64,000 nt of DNA from Pedobacter sp. PF22-3 (GCF_026239555.1 NZ_JAPIVP010000010.1:124001-188000); one strand, 5' to 3'. Counted from the first letter of the stretch, positions 55,082 to 62,947 are shown. The notes: generated by a model from the letters alone, not told the origin. Translations and numbers: made by a program.

Positions 55082-55734
55082 TACTTACAGTACTTTGTTA
55101 AATAATCATCTGCCTTTTTGCTTCCCATGTATTTAACGAAAGTAAAATCCTCGCAGGCGCCTTGTTTATCGCCCTGCTTTATTTTCTTTAAGCCCATTTG
55201 AATACGGTCGTCTAGGTATTCATCATCAATACCCAACTGATTTTTGATTGCTATAATCTGAACTTCTTGTCCGGGTTTGGCCTGATCGATATTTTTATAG
55301 AAATTAATCACTGAATTGGTGAGGCCTTCTTCAGCCTGATAGTTGCGAATTGCTTCCTGCATGGCTTCACTTGATTTTCCTTCGCAATTGTAGCCTGAAA
55401 GTTTAAAATTAACCGGAGCAATGACCGAAACTGTTGTATCGTAACCACTCGGAACCTGCCATTTACCACTGCTCATTCTAACTAAACGTAGTGCTTCCTC
55501 ATCCAAATCAGTTAATATGCCTTTGCTCACTTTTGAAAAATAAACTTTCCCTTGTTGATTAAGCTTAAAACTAACATTTACCGTTCCCTGGATACAATTA
55601 TCTTTAGAAAACTGCGGATAAATGGTATTCTCTATCAAGAAGTTTGTAAAACCGCTTTTGCCAGATTTAAACTGAACCTGGGCCATGGCTAGCGAGCAGC
55701 AGAAAATTAAACACAAGGTGATCAGTTTTTTCAT
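55081..55734 (-). CDS. Secreted TonB C-terminal domain protein
   Basis: 217 residues with signal peptide MKKLITLCLIFCCSLAMAQ. A TonB_C-like domain covers about 20-115 (FLIENTIYPQFSKDNCIQGTVNVSFKLNQQGKVYFSKVSKG ... LDEEALRLV). The C-terminal ~100 residues are helical and end in a TPR-like segment (GLKKIKQGDKQGACEDFTFVKYMGSKKADDYLTKYC). There is no membrane anchor, so it is not a classical energy transducer. Its stop overlaps the start of the interrupted membrane gene. Confidence 0.85.
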   Translation of the reverse strand: MKKLITLCLIFCCSLAMAQVQFKSGKSGFTNFLIENTIYPQFSKDNCIQGTVNVSFKLNQQGKVYFSKVSKGILTDLDEEALRLVRMSSGKWQVPSGYDTTVSVIAPVNFKLSGYNCEGKSSEAMQEAIRNYQAEEGLTNSVINFYKNIDQAKPGQEVQIIAIKNQLGIDDEYLDDRIQMGLKKIKQGDKQGACEDFTFVKYMGSKKADDYLTKYCK

Positions 55735-55823
55735 TGTACTAAATTATGGTTTATTAGGTTAACACTTAAGAGAATACAAAGTTTTTCGCAAAGGAATAAG
55801 AGTTTTTGCTACGGAACTAACCC

Positions 55824-55997
55824 GGCCGTCATGCTGAATTTATTTTACAAGTAGAGGTATTGTTTTCATTTGCTTTGTAGCTACTTCGTGGTCAGCATCT
55901 TTCTCCTATAAGACCATGAAATAAATTACCTTCGGTGAGCTCGCTTAAGGCTCGGTTTACTTCGTAGCTTTCCGCTGCGCTACAGGTCAGGGTGACG
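55824..55997 (+). repeat. Dispersed repeat, family B (copy 3)
   Basis: Begins CCGGCCGTCATGCTGAATT and ends GGTCAGGGTGACG; the right half (ATAAATTACCTTCGGTGAGC ... TCCGCTGCGCTACAGG) is nearly identical to 30764-30989. The left half differs. It fills most of the 325-bp gap between the TonB_C gene and the M23 gene; no other feature is seen there. Confidence 0.75.
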
Positions 55998-56059
55998 AAA
56001 ACAGCATAAGACCGATCGATATTCTCCTTTCTTTTTGGTTAGCAATCGGTGGTTAAAAA

Positions 56060-56746
56060 CTAAGAAAAAGTGGCCTTCAAAATAAACTCCGGATCAGGAC
56101 AGTTGGCTAGATATTTTTCCCGCTCGCTAAACTTACATACGCCTGGATAATCACCTTTTAATCCATCCATATCTTCTATTAGCTGAAAATGAAGGTGTGG
56201 CGGCCAGCAACCGTTTTCATCTTTGTCGCCCAGTTCTGCGAATTTTGTGCCTGCTTTTATCTGCATTCCTTTTTCCATATTACCTAAAGAAGCTAAATTT
56301 AGGTGCCCGTAAAGCGCATGGAATTTATAACCTGCAATATCATAACACAGAATGATGGTTGCCCCATAATCGCCGAAATTATTGTTGTTGGCGAAGCTAT
56401 GAACGGTTGCATCGTAAAAATTGTAAACTGGTGTTCCAGCCGGTGCCCAGATATCTACGCCTAAATGCAGCCTGCGCGGCTCCTCACCGGTATCAAAATG
56501 CGAGCTGCGCGAATATATGGTGCGGTGTTCATTGTAACCCCCAATGCCATACCGCGCATGGTTTGAATTAAGCTTTTCATCAATCCAAGCTGAAAACAGG
56601 TCGATATTGCTTAAAATTTCATTTGTGAGTTCAGTATTTGTAATGGTAAAATCAAGCTTTAAAAGCTGATCATTTTTAGGATCGAAACCTACAACCTGAT
56701 GGATCAAGTCGCGTTTTGTTTCAATTACCTGCTCAAGAATATGCAT
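56060..56746 (-). CDS. M23 family metallopeptidase (LytM-like)
   Basis: 228 residues. The C-terminal peptidase domain has zinc ligands in HLGVDIWAPAGTPVY (HxxxD), GHLNL and the HxH of PPHLHFQLIEDM. No signal peptide is evident, which is odd for a peptidoglycan hydrolase; the N-terminal ~75 residues are unassigned. It might be cytosolic or exported in another way. It lies 9 bp after the HlyIII gene on the same strand. Confidence 0.85.
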   Translation of the reverse strand: MHILEQVIETKRDLIHQVVGFDPKNDQLLKLDFTITNTELTNEILSNIDLFSAWIDEKLNSNHARYGIGGYNEHRTIYSRSSHFDTGEEPRRLHLGVDIWAPAGTPVYNFYDATVHSFANNNNFGDYGATIILCYDIAGYKFHALYGHLNLASLGNMEKGMQIKAGTKFAELGDKDENGCWPPHLHFQLIEDMDGLKGDYPGVCKFSEREKYLANCPDPEFILKATFS

Positions 56747-56755
56747 GGAAGATGT

Positions 56756-57442
56756 TTATTTAAAAATATAAACGTAGTTATAAATATAGTGTGATAAAGC
56801 GCCACCAATCACAAATAAATGCCAAAGTTCGTGGCTATGTATCCATTTGTACAACTGCTTATCTTTGGCGTAATAATAAGTTCCGCCGATATAAAAAATA
56901 CCTCCTAACAATAACCAGAAAATTGCACCAGTGGGTAAGGTGCCTAACATTTTTTGGAGCAATGGCACAATTAAACAGCCCATTAAAATATAGATAGACA
57001 AAGATATAACTGTACTTTTTAAGCGGTTAAAAATTTTGAGCAGGCAGCCCATAATTGCTATAATCCATACGATGGCAAACAGGCTCCAACGCAGCCAGCC
57101 GTCAAAAACCAGTAAGGCAGTGGGGCTGTAAGAGCCGGCAATCATTAAATATATACAGCAATGATCAAATTTCTGCCAAAAGCGGACACCATAATCCGTA
57201 GCAGGATAGCCGTGGTACATCGCGCTTACGCCAAAAAGAATAAAGGCTCCGATGCTGTAAATCCAGGCAGCAATATAATCAATAGGTGTATTGCATTTTT
57301 GAAGCAAGAAGTATCCAGCCGGAATTGCTAATAAAGCCGGTATAAAGTGTGTGAAGAAATTAACGGGTTCCCTTAGCTTCCTCACAAAATAATTATTCGC
57401 TGTCTTCGTCTTTTTGTCTGGGCTCTTTAGCAATCTTCTCAA
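56756..57442 (-). CDS. Haemolysin III / PAQR family membrane protein
   Basis: 228 residues from ATG at 57442, with seven membrane helices. Motifs: REPVNFFTHFIPALLAIPAG, SAMYHGY and the C-terminal HSHELWHLFVIGGALSHY with conserved His, as in HlyIII/adiponectin-receptor-like proteins, probable zinc-dependent hydrolases. The start overlaps rbfA by 50 bp; a GTG at 57385 (VRKLREPVN), 8 bp after the rbfA stop, would avoid this and give 209 residues. I cannot decide between them. Confidence 0.88.
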   Translation of the reverse strand: MRRLLKSPDKKTKTANNYFVRKLREPVNFFTHFIPALLAIPAGYFLLQKCNTPIDYIAAWIYSIGAFILFGVSAMYHGYPATDYGVRFWQKFDHCCIYLMIAGSYSPTALLVFDGWLRWSLFAIVWIIAIMGCLLKIFNRLKSTVISLSIYILMGCLIVPLLQKMLGTLPTGAIFWLLLGGIFYIGGTYYYAKDKQLYKWIHSHELWHLFVIGGALSHYIYNYVYIFK

Positions 57443-57770
57443 AAAGATGATCCATACGCTCTACATACTCGTTGGTATCATCCACAAAGAAAGTAAGCTC
57501 TGGCACCACCCTTACCTGGTGGCGGATTCTACTTCCCAATTTATATCTGATCTCTCCGGCATGTGAATTAACAGTATTGATTGAAAGTGCGGTATTATTG
57601 GTATTGAAAAAGCTGAGATAAACTTTAGCCACGGCCAAATCAGGCGAAACCCTTACCCGGGTAATGGTTACCAATGTATTAGGCAAAAATGCAGCACCTT
57701 CACGCTGAAAAACCTGTGCCAACTCCTCTTGTAATACTCCTGCAAATTTCTGCTGACGTTTACTTTCCAT
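57393..57770 (-). CDS. rbfA: 30S ribosome-binding factor RbfA
   Basis: Start at MESKRQQKFAGVLQEELAQVF (57770) gives 125 residues. The KH-like fold is shown by ITRVRVSPDLAVAKVYLSFF and GEIRYKLGSRIRHQVRVVPELTFFVDDTNEYVERMDHLFEKI. It helps mature the 16S rRNA 5' end and is important in the cold. It is upstream of the HlyIII gene in an apparent operon. Confidence 0.95.
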   Translation of the reverse strand: MESKRQQKFAGVLQEELAQVFQREGAAFLPNTLVTITRVRVSPDLAVAKVYLSFFNTNNTALSINTVNSHAGEIRYKLGSRIRHQVRVVPELTFFVDDTNEYVERMDHLFEKIAKEPRQKDEDSE

Positions 57771-57778
57771 ATTATTTA

Positions 57779-57890
57779 AAATTATCAATTACCAATCATC
57801 AATTACCAGACGATTTAATCCAGATAATATCGATTGATAAGGTTTAAATTATCAATGACCAAGAATCAATTATCAGACCATAATCAGTCT
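57779..57890. repeat. Short-word repeat (ATCAATTACCA type) upstream of rbfA
   Basis: The rbfA upstream region is built of related words: TTATCAATTACCAATCATCA, ATTACCAGACG, TTATCAATGACCAAGAATCA and ATTATCAGACC. Unlike a true tandem repeat the spacing varies. It lies where the rbfA promoter should be. Confidence 0.5.
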
Positions 57891-57973
57891 GCAAATGGGA
57901 CAGATAATATATTTAAAAATGTAAAAACTTTTGAAACTTCACAACCCAAGCTCGATTAATATTATTCGAAGGC

Positions 57974-58056
57974 GATCGTCATGCTGAATTCATTTCAGCA
58001 TCTCTACTCCAAATAGACCCTGAAATAAATCCGATAGCTATCGGATCAGGGTGACG
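57974..58056 (+). repeat. Dispersed repeat, family B (short copy 4)
   Basis: GATCGTCATGCTGAATTCAT with the stem GCTGAA/TTCAGC, then AGACCCTGAAATAAATCCGA and TCAGGGTGACGA. A short hairpin CCGATAGC-TATCGG lies inside. It shares its ends with the longer copies. The rest of the hflX-rbfA gap shows no gene. Confidence 0.7.
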
Positions 58057-58167
58057 ATTCCAAATTAAAAACACCTCGAAACATTGAATAGGGATGTTAT
58101 TAATCAAACTGAGACCTACTTTTAAAAGCTGTAAGACTTATTTCCGCGACCTATTGACGGAATTTAT

Positions 58168-59358
58168 CTAATATAATAAATTACTATCATACGGATACCT
58201 CGCCACATGTGCAGCCTTAACCTTATCGTACAATAACGTTTTAAATTCTTCTAAGTTTTCTTTCTCTGTGGCTGATATAAACAATACAGGCACTTTATCG
58301 TGGCTCATCCAACTTTTCTTAAAGTCTTCTAAAGTAAGCTTTCCATCATCCTCTTCATCATCAACCTCTGGCGAAACATAAGCATCAATTTTATTGAAAA
58401 CCAGAATCATGTCTTTATCAATTGCACCGATATCTTTTAGGGTTTCGTTAACGGTATTAATCTGATCTTCAAAATTTGGATGCGAAACATCTACCACGTG
58501 AATCAGCAAATCGGCTTCCCTAACTTCATCCAGAGTAGATTTAAAACATTCTACCAAATGGTGAGGCAGCTTGCGGATAAACCCAACGGTATCAGAAAGT
58601 AAAAAAGGTAAATTCTCGATCACTACTTTACGCACTGTGGTATCTAAAGTAGCAAAGAGTTTATTCTCTGCAAACACTTCAGATTTCGACAGCATATTCA
58701 TAATGGTAGATTTACCTACATTGGTATAACCTACCAAAGCTACCCGAATCAGCTGACCGCGGTTTTTACGTTGTGTCTCGTTTTGTCTGTCTATATTTTT
58801 TAAACGCTCTTTTAACAAAGAGATTTTATTTAAAATAATCCGTCTATCACTTTCAATCTGCGTTTCACCCGGACCACGCATCCCGATACCACCTTTCTGG
58901 CGTTCCAAGTGGGTCCACATACCTGTTAAACGCGGCAGAACATATTGCAATTGTGCCAGCTCTACCTGCGTTTTTGCCTGTGCAGTTTGGGCCCTGTTGG
59001 CAAAAATATCGAGAATTAAATTACTCCGGTCTAATACCTTAACCCCCAGTTCGCGATCTATATTACGCAGTTGTGATGGCGATAACTCATCATCGAATAC
59101 TACGGTATCAATTTCTTCTGATTTTACATATGCTTTAATTTCTTCCAGCTTACCAGTCCCCACAAAGGTGGCACGCTCAGGCTTGAGCATTTTTTGCGTA
59201 AAAACTTTCTCCACCTTCCCTCCGGCTGTATCTACCAAAAAGGCCAGCTCATCTAAATATTCTTTTGTTTGGGCTTCTTTTTCGCCCGGAGTAACTACTC
59301 CGACTAAAATTGCCCGTTCCTGCACAACGGCAGTATCGTATGTTTTTTGTTTTCCCAT
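58168..59358 (-). CDS. hflX: GTPase HflX
   Basis: 396 residues. The N-terminal HflX domain (AILVGVVTPGE, ATFVGTGKLEEIK, VVFDDELSPSQLRNIDRELGVKVLDRSNLILDIFANRAQT) and the glycine-rich signature GGIGMRGPGETQIESDRR precede a G domain with GYTNVGKST (P-loop), DTVGFI (G3) and NKID (G4). It binds the 50S subunit and splits stalled ribosomes. It stands downstream of trpC, but is not in the tryptophan pathway. Confidence 0.95.
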   Translation of the reverse strand: MGKQKTYDTAVVQERAILVGVVTPGEKEAQTKEYLDELAFLVDTAGGKVEKVFTQKMLKPERATFVGTGKLEEIKAYVKSEEIDTVVFDDELSPSQLRNIDRELGVKVLDRSNLILDIFANRAQTAQAKTQVELAQLQYVLPRLTGMWTHLERQKGGIGMRGPGETQIESDRRIILNKISLLKERLKNIDRQNETQRKNRGQLIRVALVGYTNVGKSTIMNMLSKSEVFAENKLFATLDTTVRKVVIENLPFLLSDTVGFIRKLPHHLVECFKSTLDEVREADLLIHVVDVSHPNFEDQINTVNETLKDIGAIDKDMILVFNKIDAYVSPEVDDEEDDGKLTLEDFKKSWMSHDKVPVLFISATEKENLEEFKTLLYDKVKAAHVARYPYDSNLLY

Positions 59359-59408
59359 GTAATTGGTGCAAAGATACGAAATTTGCGAATGTAAAATTAA
59401 GCTGTAAA

Positions 59409-59456
59409 GACTTCCGAAGTTTCTAAGGCCAGGGGCGCTAGCAAACTTCCGAAGTC
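59409..59456. repeat. Paired ACTTCCGAAGT palindromes after trpC
   Basis: ACTTCCGAAGT occurs twice (about 59410-59420 and 59445-59455), separated by a GC-rich linker AAGGCCAGGGGCGCTAG. Each is a near-perfect small dyad, and they can also pair with each other. They lie just after the trpC stop on the minus strand and may end its transcript, though no T-tract is present. Confidence 0.5.
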
Positions 59457-59464
59457 AATGTTGG

Positions 59465-60247
59465 CTATATCTGTGCTATAAATTCTTTAATAGCCGTTCC
59501 CGGATTATCGGTTTTCATAAAATTCTCACCGATCAAAAACCCATTAAACCCTGCTTCTTTCAAGTCTTTAATGGTTAGCGGATTGCTAATAGCACTTTCC
59601 GAAATCTTTAAAAATTCATCCGGAATTTTGTTCACCAAATCGAACGAAGTTTGAATATCAACTGTAAAATCAGTCAGGTTCCGGTTGTTTACCCCAATAG
59701 CATCTACATGAGGTGAGATACTTCTTTCCAGCTCTTCGAGATTGTGCACCTCTAAAAGCACATTTAAACCAAGATCATGTGCAAGCTTTCCGAAATCATT
59801 AATTTGTTGCGGCGTTAAAATAGCGGCAATCAACAGAATAATATCAGCACCCCAGGCTTTGGCTTCCAGGATCTGATATTCATCGATCATGAAGTCCTTT
59901 CTCAAAATCGGAATGTTGTTTGTTGCACGTGCGGCCAGAATGTCTTCTTTTTTACCACCAAAGAAATCTACATCTGTTAATACCGAAAGTGCAGATGCTC
60001 CCGCAGCATTGTAGGCCTGAGTTACTTCGGCAACATCGGCAATACCATTGATTAAACCTTTAGATGGCGAGCGGCGCTTAAACTCTGCAATAATACCTGT
60101 CCGATCTTTAGCGAGCAAAAATTCTTTGAAAGAATAAGGTGTCCGCTTAAAATGTACTGAATTCTCCAAATCATTAACAGAAACCAAAGCTCTTGCTGTG
60201 GCAATTTCTTCTGTTTTACGTAATACGATTTTATCTAGTATGTTCAT
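59465..60247 (-). CDS. trpC: Indole-3-glycerol-phosphate synthase
   Basis: 260 residues, a stand-alone TIM barrel without a TrpF fusion. It closes the indole ring from carboxyphenylamino-deoxyribulose phosphate. Motifs: IIAEFKRRSPSKGLI, ASALSVLTDVDFFGG, PILRKDFMIDEYQI, VGVNNRNLTDF (here IGVNNRNLTDFTVD) and ESAI followed by GFLIGENFMK. It lies 103 bp downstream of trpG on the same strand. No trpD separates them and no trpF, trpB or trpA follow. Confidence 0.95.
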   Translation of the reverse strand: MNILDKIVLRKTEEIATARALVSVNDLENSVHFKRTPYSFKEFLLAKDRTGIIAEFKRRSPSKGLINGIADVAEVTQAYNAAGASALSVLTDVDFFGGKKEDILAARATNNIPILRKDFMIDEYQILEAKAWGADIILLIAAILTPQQINDFGKLAHDLGLNVLLEVHNLEELERSISPHVDAIGVNNRNLTDFTVDIQTSFDLVNKIPDEFLKISESAISNPLTIKDLKEAGFNGFLIGENFMKTDNPGTAIKEFIAQI

Positions 60248-60258
60248 TTTTTCTTAAT

Positions 60259-60336
60259 CTTCATGCTGAATTTATTTCAGCACCTAAAATAAAAAACTAA
60301 TCCAACAAGATCCTGAAACAAGTTCAGGATGACGGC
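60259..60336. repeat. Two-hairpin dispersed repeat inside the trp gene group (family B-like)
   Basis: TGCTGAA/TTCAGCA (60264-60270 with 60276-60282) and ATCCTGAA/TTCAGGAT (60310-60317 with 60323-60330) form two perfect hairpins. They lie between trpG and trpC, so would be transcribed; they could lower trpC expression or protect the trpEG RNA. Confidence 0.65.
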
Positions 60337-60350
60337 CGGATAAATTTAAT

Positions 60351-60968
60351 CTACGTGGTCGTACTAGTCAACCAATTCTCCATCATCTGCTTACCATACT
60401 CTGTTAACACACTTTCAGGATGAAACTGTACACCACGCACGTCCAACGTCTCATGTCTTAACGCCATAATTTCATTCTTATGATCTCTGGCAGTAATTTT
60501 TAAACAGGAAGGAAAATTATCTTTACTCACTACCCAACTGTGATAGCGGCCAACATTAATGGTTTGTGGGCATTCCCAGAACAATGGCTCATCGCCGTCT
60601 ACAACCGTTACCGGTGTAGCAATTCCGTGCATAGGCCTGCCTAAATTGTACAATGTACCTCCAAAGGCTTCAGCAATGGCCTGTTGGCCTAAACAAACGC
60701 CAAAAATGCTTTTTGTTGGTGCATAAGTTTTAATCACATCCAGCAATAAACCTGCTTCTTCAGGGATACCGGGGCCAGGCGAAAGCAATATTTTGTCATA
60801 TTTTTCTACATCTGCCAGATCAAATTTATCGTTTCTCCAAACTACCGCTTCGTAACCAACTTCATTAATTAAATGCACTAAATTGTAGGTAAAACTATCG
60901 TAATTATCGATCACCAAAACCACGCCCTTGCCCCCTGAAGGGTGATTACTATTTATATTTTTTTCCAT
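60351..60968 (-). CDS. trpG: Anthranilate synthase component II (glutamine amidotransferase)
   Basis: 205 residues. The class-I amidotransferase triad is Cys92 (GVCLGQQAIAEAFGG), His183 and Glu185 (VQFHPESVLTEYG). VLVIDNYDSFTYNLVHLI and LLSPGPGIPEEAG are typical. It supplies ammonia to TrpE and may also serve as PabA. It starts 53 bp after trpE. The N-terminal 14 residues before GVVLVID look like a non-conserved extension. Confidence 0.93.
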   Translation of the reverse strand: MEKNINSNHPSGGKGVVLVIDNYDSFTYNLVHLINEVGYEAVVWRNDKFDLADVEKYDKILLSPGPGIPEEAGLLLDVIKTYAPTKSIFGVCLGQQAIAEAFGGTLYNLGRPMHGIATPVTVVDGDEPLFWECPQTINVGRYHSWVVSKDNFPSCLKITARDHKNEIMALRHETLDVRGVQFHPESVLTEYGKQMMENWLTSTTT

Positions 60969-61021
60969 TGTATTTCTTACTAGTGGATTTTACTCCAGGC
61001 TAAAAATTTCCAACTCCCAAA

Positions 61022-62419
61022 CTAGATCTGCTCTGCCATTTGCACCGCTTTACGCAATGCGGCAATTTTATTGTTTACTTCCTGCATTTCTGTTTCAGGC
61101 ACTGAATCGGCCACAATACCCGCTCCGGCACGGTAATGCAATTCGTTATTTTTGCTCATAAAAGTCCTGATCATGATGGCGTGGTTAAAATCTTCATTAA
61201 AGCCCATAAAGCCAATGGCACCGGCATAAAAATTTCTGCCCAGTTTTTCATTTTCATCAATCAGCTGCATGGCTTTATATTTAGGTGCCCCACTCAAAGT
61301 CCCTGCCGGGTAAGTATCGGCAACCACCTTAAAAGCACTTACATTTTCCTGCAAATGGCCACTCACTTTACTTACCAGGTGGATCAGGTGGGAATAGTAC
61401 TGTACTTCTTTAAAAGACTTTACTTCAACACGGTTACAGTGCCTGCTTAAATCGTTTCTGGCCAAATCTACCAGCATTACATGTTCTGCACTTTCTTTAG
61501 GGTCTTGCTCTAACTTTCTCGCTTGTTCTGCGTCTTCAATGTCGTTTCCACTTCGCTTAAATGTTCCGGCGATTGGAAAAATATTGGCAGAATTATTTTT
61601 GATCGTGATCTGCGCCTCTGGTGAAGAGCCGAATAGCTTAAAATTCCCGTAATCAAAATAAAACAGGTACGGTGATGGATTTATTGAACGCAGGCAACGG
61701 TATACATTAAATTCATCTCCGGTAAAAGCTTGTTTAAATGCTCTTGAAGGAACGATCTGAAAAACATCACCACGATAGATATGCTTTTGTAATTTCTCTA
61801 CCAAATCCATAAAACCCTGATCGGTTAGATTTGAACTTTCCTCACCACGAAGTTGAAATTTATACTCAGGATAATTTTTATTCTGGATCAGGTATTCCAT
61901 TTTCTCCAATCCCCCCTCTTCTTCGCCTTCGAAAGTATTTTTGAATAGTGTAATCTCGTTTTTAAAGTGATCGATGGCAATAATATACCGATACAAGTGG
62001 TATTGCATTTCCGGAATCTCTTCTCCTTCTGGTGTTTCGGAAGTAAACTTGATATCTTCAAAATGCTGCACTGCATTCCAGGTAAAATAGCCAAACAGGC
62101 CGCTCGAAATGAATTTGATTTCAGGCAGTTCAGTTTCCTTAAACTTATCTTTAAAATCGGCAATTTCATCAATCAGGTTTTGGCTCTCGGTAATTTCGAC
62201 CGTCCCGTCAGGGAAATACGTTTCCAGTCGGGAACCTTTTAAAATGATACCCGCCACGGGGTCGGCGCAAACAAAACTCATGGAGTTTTCGCGGCTGTGG
62301 TAATCCGAGCTCTCCAGTAAAATGCTATTTGGATAAACATCGCGCAGGCGTAGGTAAATGCTTACCGGTGTGGTGGTATCAGCAAGTAGTTTTTTGTAAG
62401 TTGTATTTATTTTATACAT
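61022..62419 (-). CDS. trpE: Anthranilate synthase component I
   Basis: 465 residues. The tryptophan feedback site is visible as LLESSDY (34-40). The chorismate-binding domain contains GDVFQIVPSRAF, FGSSPEAQITIK, PIAGTFKRSG, HVMLVDLARNDLSRHC, HLVSKVSGHL and TYPAGTLSGAPK, then AGAGIVADSVPETEMQEVNNK. LLESS and the attached trpG favour TrpE over PabB. It makes anthranilate from chorismate. Regulated by an attenuator in its ~200-nt leader (see adjoining features). Confidence 0.94.
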   Translation of the reverse strand: MYKINTTYKKLLADTTTPVSIYLRLRDVYPNSILLESSDYHSRENSMSFVCADPVAGIILKGSRLETYFPDGTVEITESQNLIDEIADFKDKFKETELPEIKFISSGLFGYFTWNAVQHFEDIKFTSETPEGEEIPEMQYHLYRYIIAIDHFKNEITLFKNTFEGEEEGGLEKMEYLIQNKNYPEYKFQLRGEESSNLTDQGFMDLVEKLQKHIYRGDVFQIVPSRAFKQAFTGDEFNVYRCLRSINPSPYLFYFDYGNFKLFGSSPEAQITIKNNSANIFPIAGTFKRSGNDIEDAEQARKLEQDPKESAEHVMLVDLARNDLSRHCNRVEVKSFKEVQYYSHLIHLVSKVSGHLQENVSAFKVVADTYPAGTLSGAPKYKAMQLIDENEKLGRNFYAGAIGFMGFNEDFNHAIMIRTFMSKNNELHYRAGAGIVADSVPETEMQEVNNKIAALRKAVQMAEQI

Positions 62420-62480
62420 GTTTTTACGATGTTGTTATCGCTTCGTGCATTGCAATAACGGTTAAATTGTTTTTAACAAT

Positions 62481-62512
62481 AAAAAGCCCGGCGTGTGGTT
62501 CTACGCCGGGCT
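62481..62512 (-). terminator. Attenuator terminator in the trpE leader
   Basis: On the minus strand AGCCCGGCGT (62512-62503) pairs perfectly with ACGCCGGGCT (62494-62485) around an 8-nt loop, followed by UUUUUAUUG. It lies between the Trp-rich leader ORF and trpE, about 60 bp before trpE, so readthrough must be needed to express the operon. Confidence 0.85.
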
Positions 62513-62577
62513 TCAATGGTTCTTTAATAAGGTTTAGGTTGATAAACTATATTTTTTTCATACGCAGCCTGCGCAAT
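62503..62577 (-). promoter_or_regulatory. Candidate antiterminator of the trp attenuator
   Basis: The segment GCGCAGGCT (62573-62565), near the end of the leader ORF, can pair with the 5' arm of the terminator AGCCCGGCG (62512-62504): GGCT with AGCC and CGC with GCG, with a small interior loop. A ribosome stalled at the Trp codons (62604-62596) would leave it free; one that reaches the stop would cover it. Pairing is short and inferred. Confidence 0.5.
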
Positions 62578-62626
62578 CCGTTTTCGAATTACTTTGCCAA
62601 AGCCATGTATGTATATTGTTGATCAT
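62558..62626 (-). CDS. trpL: trp leader peptide
   Basis: A 22-codon ORF begins MINNIHTWLWQS, contains Trp at positions 8 and 10 (TGG CTT TGG) and ends with TGA at 62560-62558. Tryptophan is rare, so two in three codons in a 22-residue peptide just upstream of trpE is a strong sign of a leader peptide for ribosome-mediated attenuation. It was too short for routine gene calling. No Shine-Dalgarno sequence is visible, which is normal in Bacteroidota. The peptide itself probably has no function after synthesis. Confidence 0.8.
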   Translation of the reverse strand: MINNIHTWLWQSNSKTDCAGCV

Positions 62627-62632
62627 GAGCCA

Positions 62633-62663
62633 CAAAAATATAAAGAATTTTGAAAAAGCAAAA
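62633..62663 (-). promoter_or_regulatory. Likely trp operon promoter
   Basis: On the minus strand TTTTG (62663-62659) and TATTTTTG (62640-62633) are separated by 18 nt and match the Bacteroidota -33/-7 consensus (TTTG and TAnnTTTG). The -7 box ends only 6 nt before the leader-peptide ATG, so the transcript would have a very short or no 5' untranslated region. Confidence 0.6.
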
Positions 62664-62754
62664 TATTTATGAAAATAAGTTTAGTCCGGAGTCGGAAGTC
62701 GTGATATTAGTTACATTGTCAATACTGAGCACAGCGAAGGATCTTTTACGCAAT

Positions 62755-62864
62755 GTCGTCATTTGGAGCGGAGTGCAACGCAGTCGAGAACCCGAAGGCT
62801 CAGCGAAGCTAAATCTGCCTAGATAGATCTCCCCATTCCACGATGCTCCAGTCGAGATGACGAC
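62755..62864. repeat. Complete-looking family-A element with terminal inverted repeats
   Basis: About 110 bp bounded by GTCGTCAT (62755-62762) and ATGACGAC (62857-62864). The right half (62812-62865) is the inverse copy of the family-A blocks at 1231, 1658 and 16021. The left half has GGAGCGGAGTGCAACGCAGT and CGAGAACC. Paired ends without coding capacity suggest a MITE-like or hairpin element. Confidence 0.65.
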
Positions 62865-62885
62865 CGCTGGTATACCTAGCTTTGC

Positions 62886-62925
62886 AACCTCCGTGCCCTT
62901 CCTCTGTGTACTTTGTGGTAAAAAA
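62886..62925. repeat. Short-word repeat (CTCCGTG type)
   Basis: AACCTCCGTGCCCTTCCTCT followed by GTGTACTTTGTGG: three GTG words at about 10-bp spacing, like 32331-32367. Non-coding. Confidence 0.45.
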
Positions 62926-62947
62926 CGAGTGTATTAGAACCAAAAAA

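Noticed and set aside
62329..62622. 97-codon plus-strand ORF over the trpE start and leader
   Set aside because: It is the complement of the trpE start, attenuator and leader ORF; no family resemblance.
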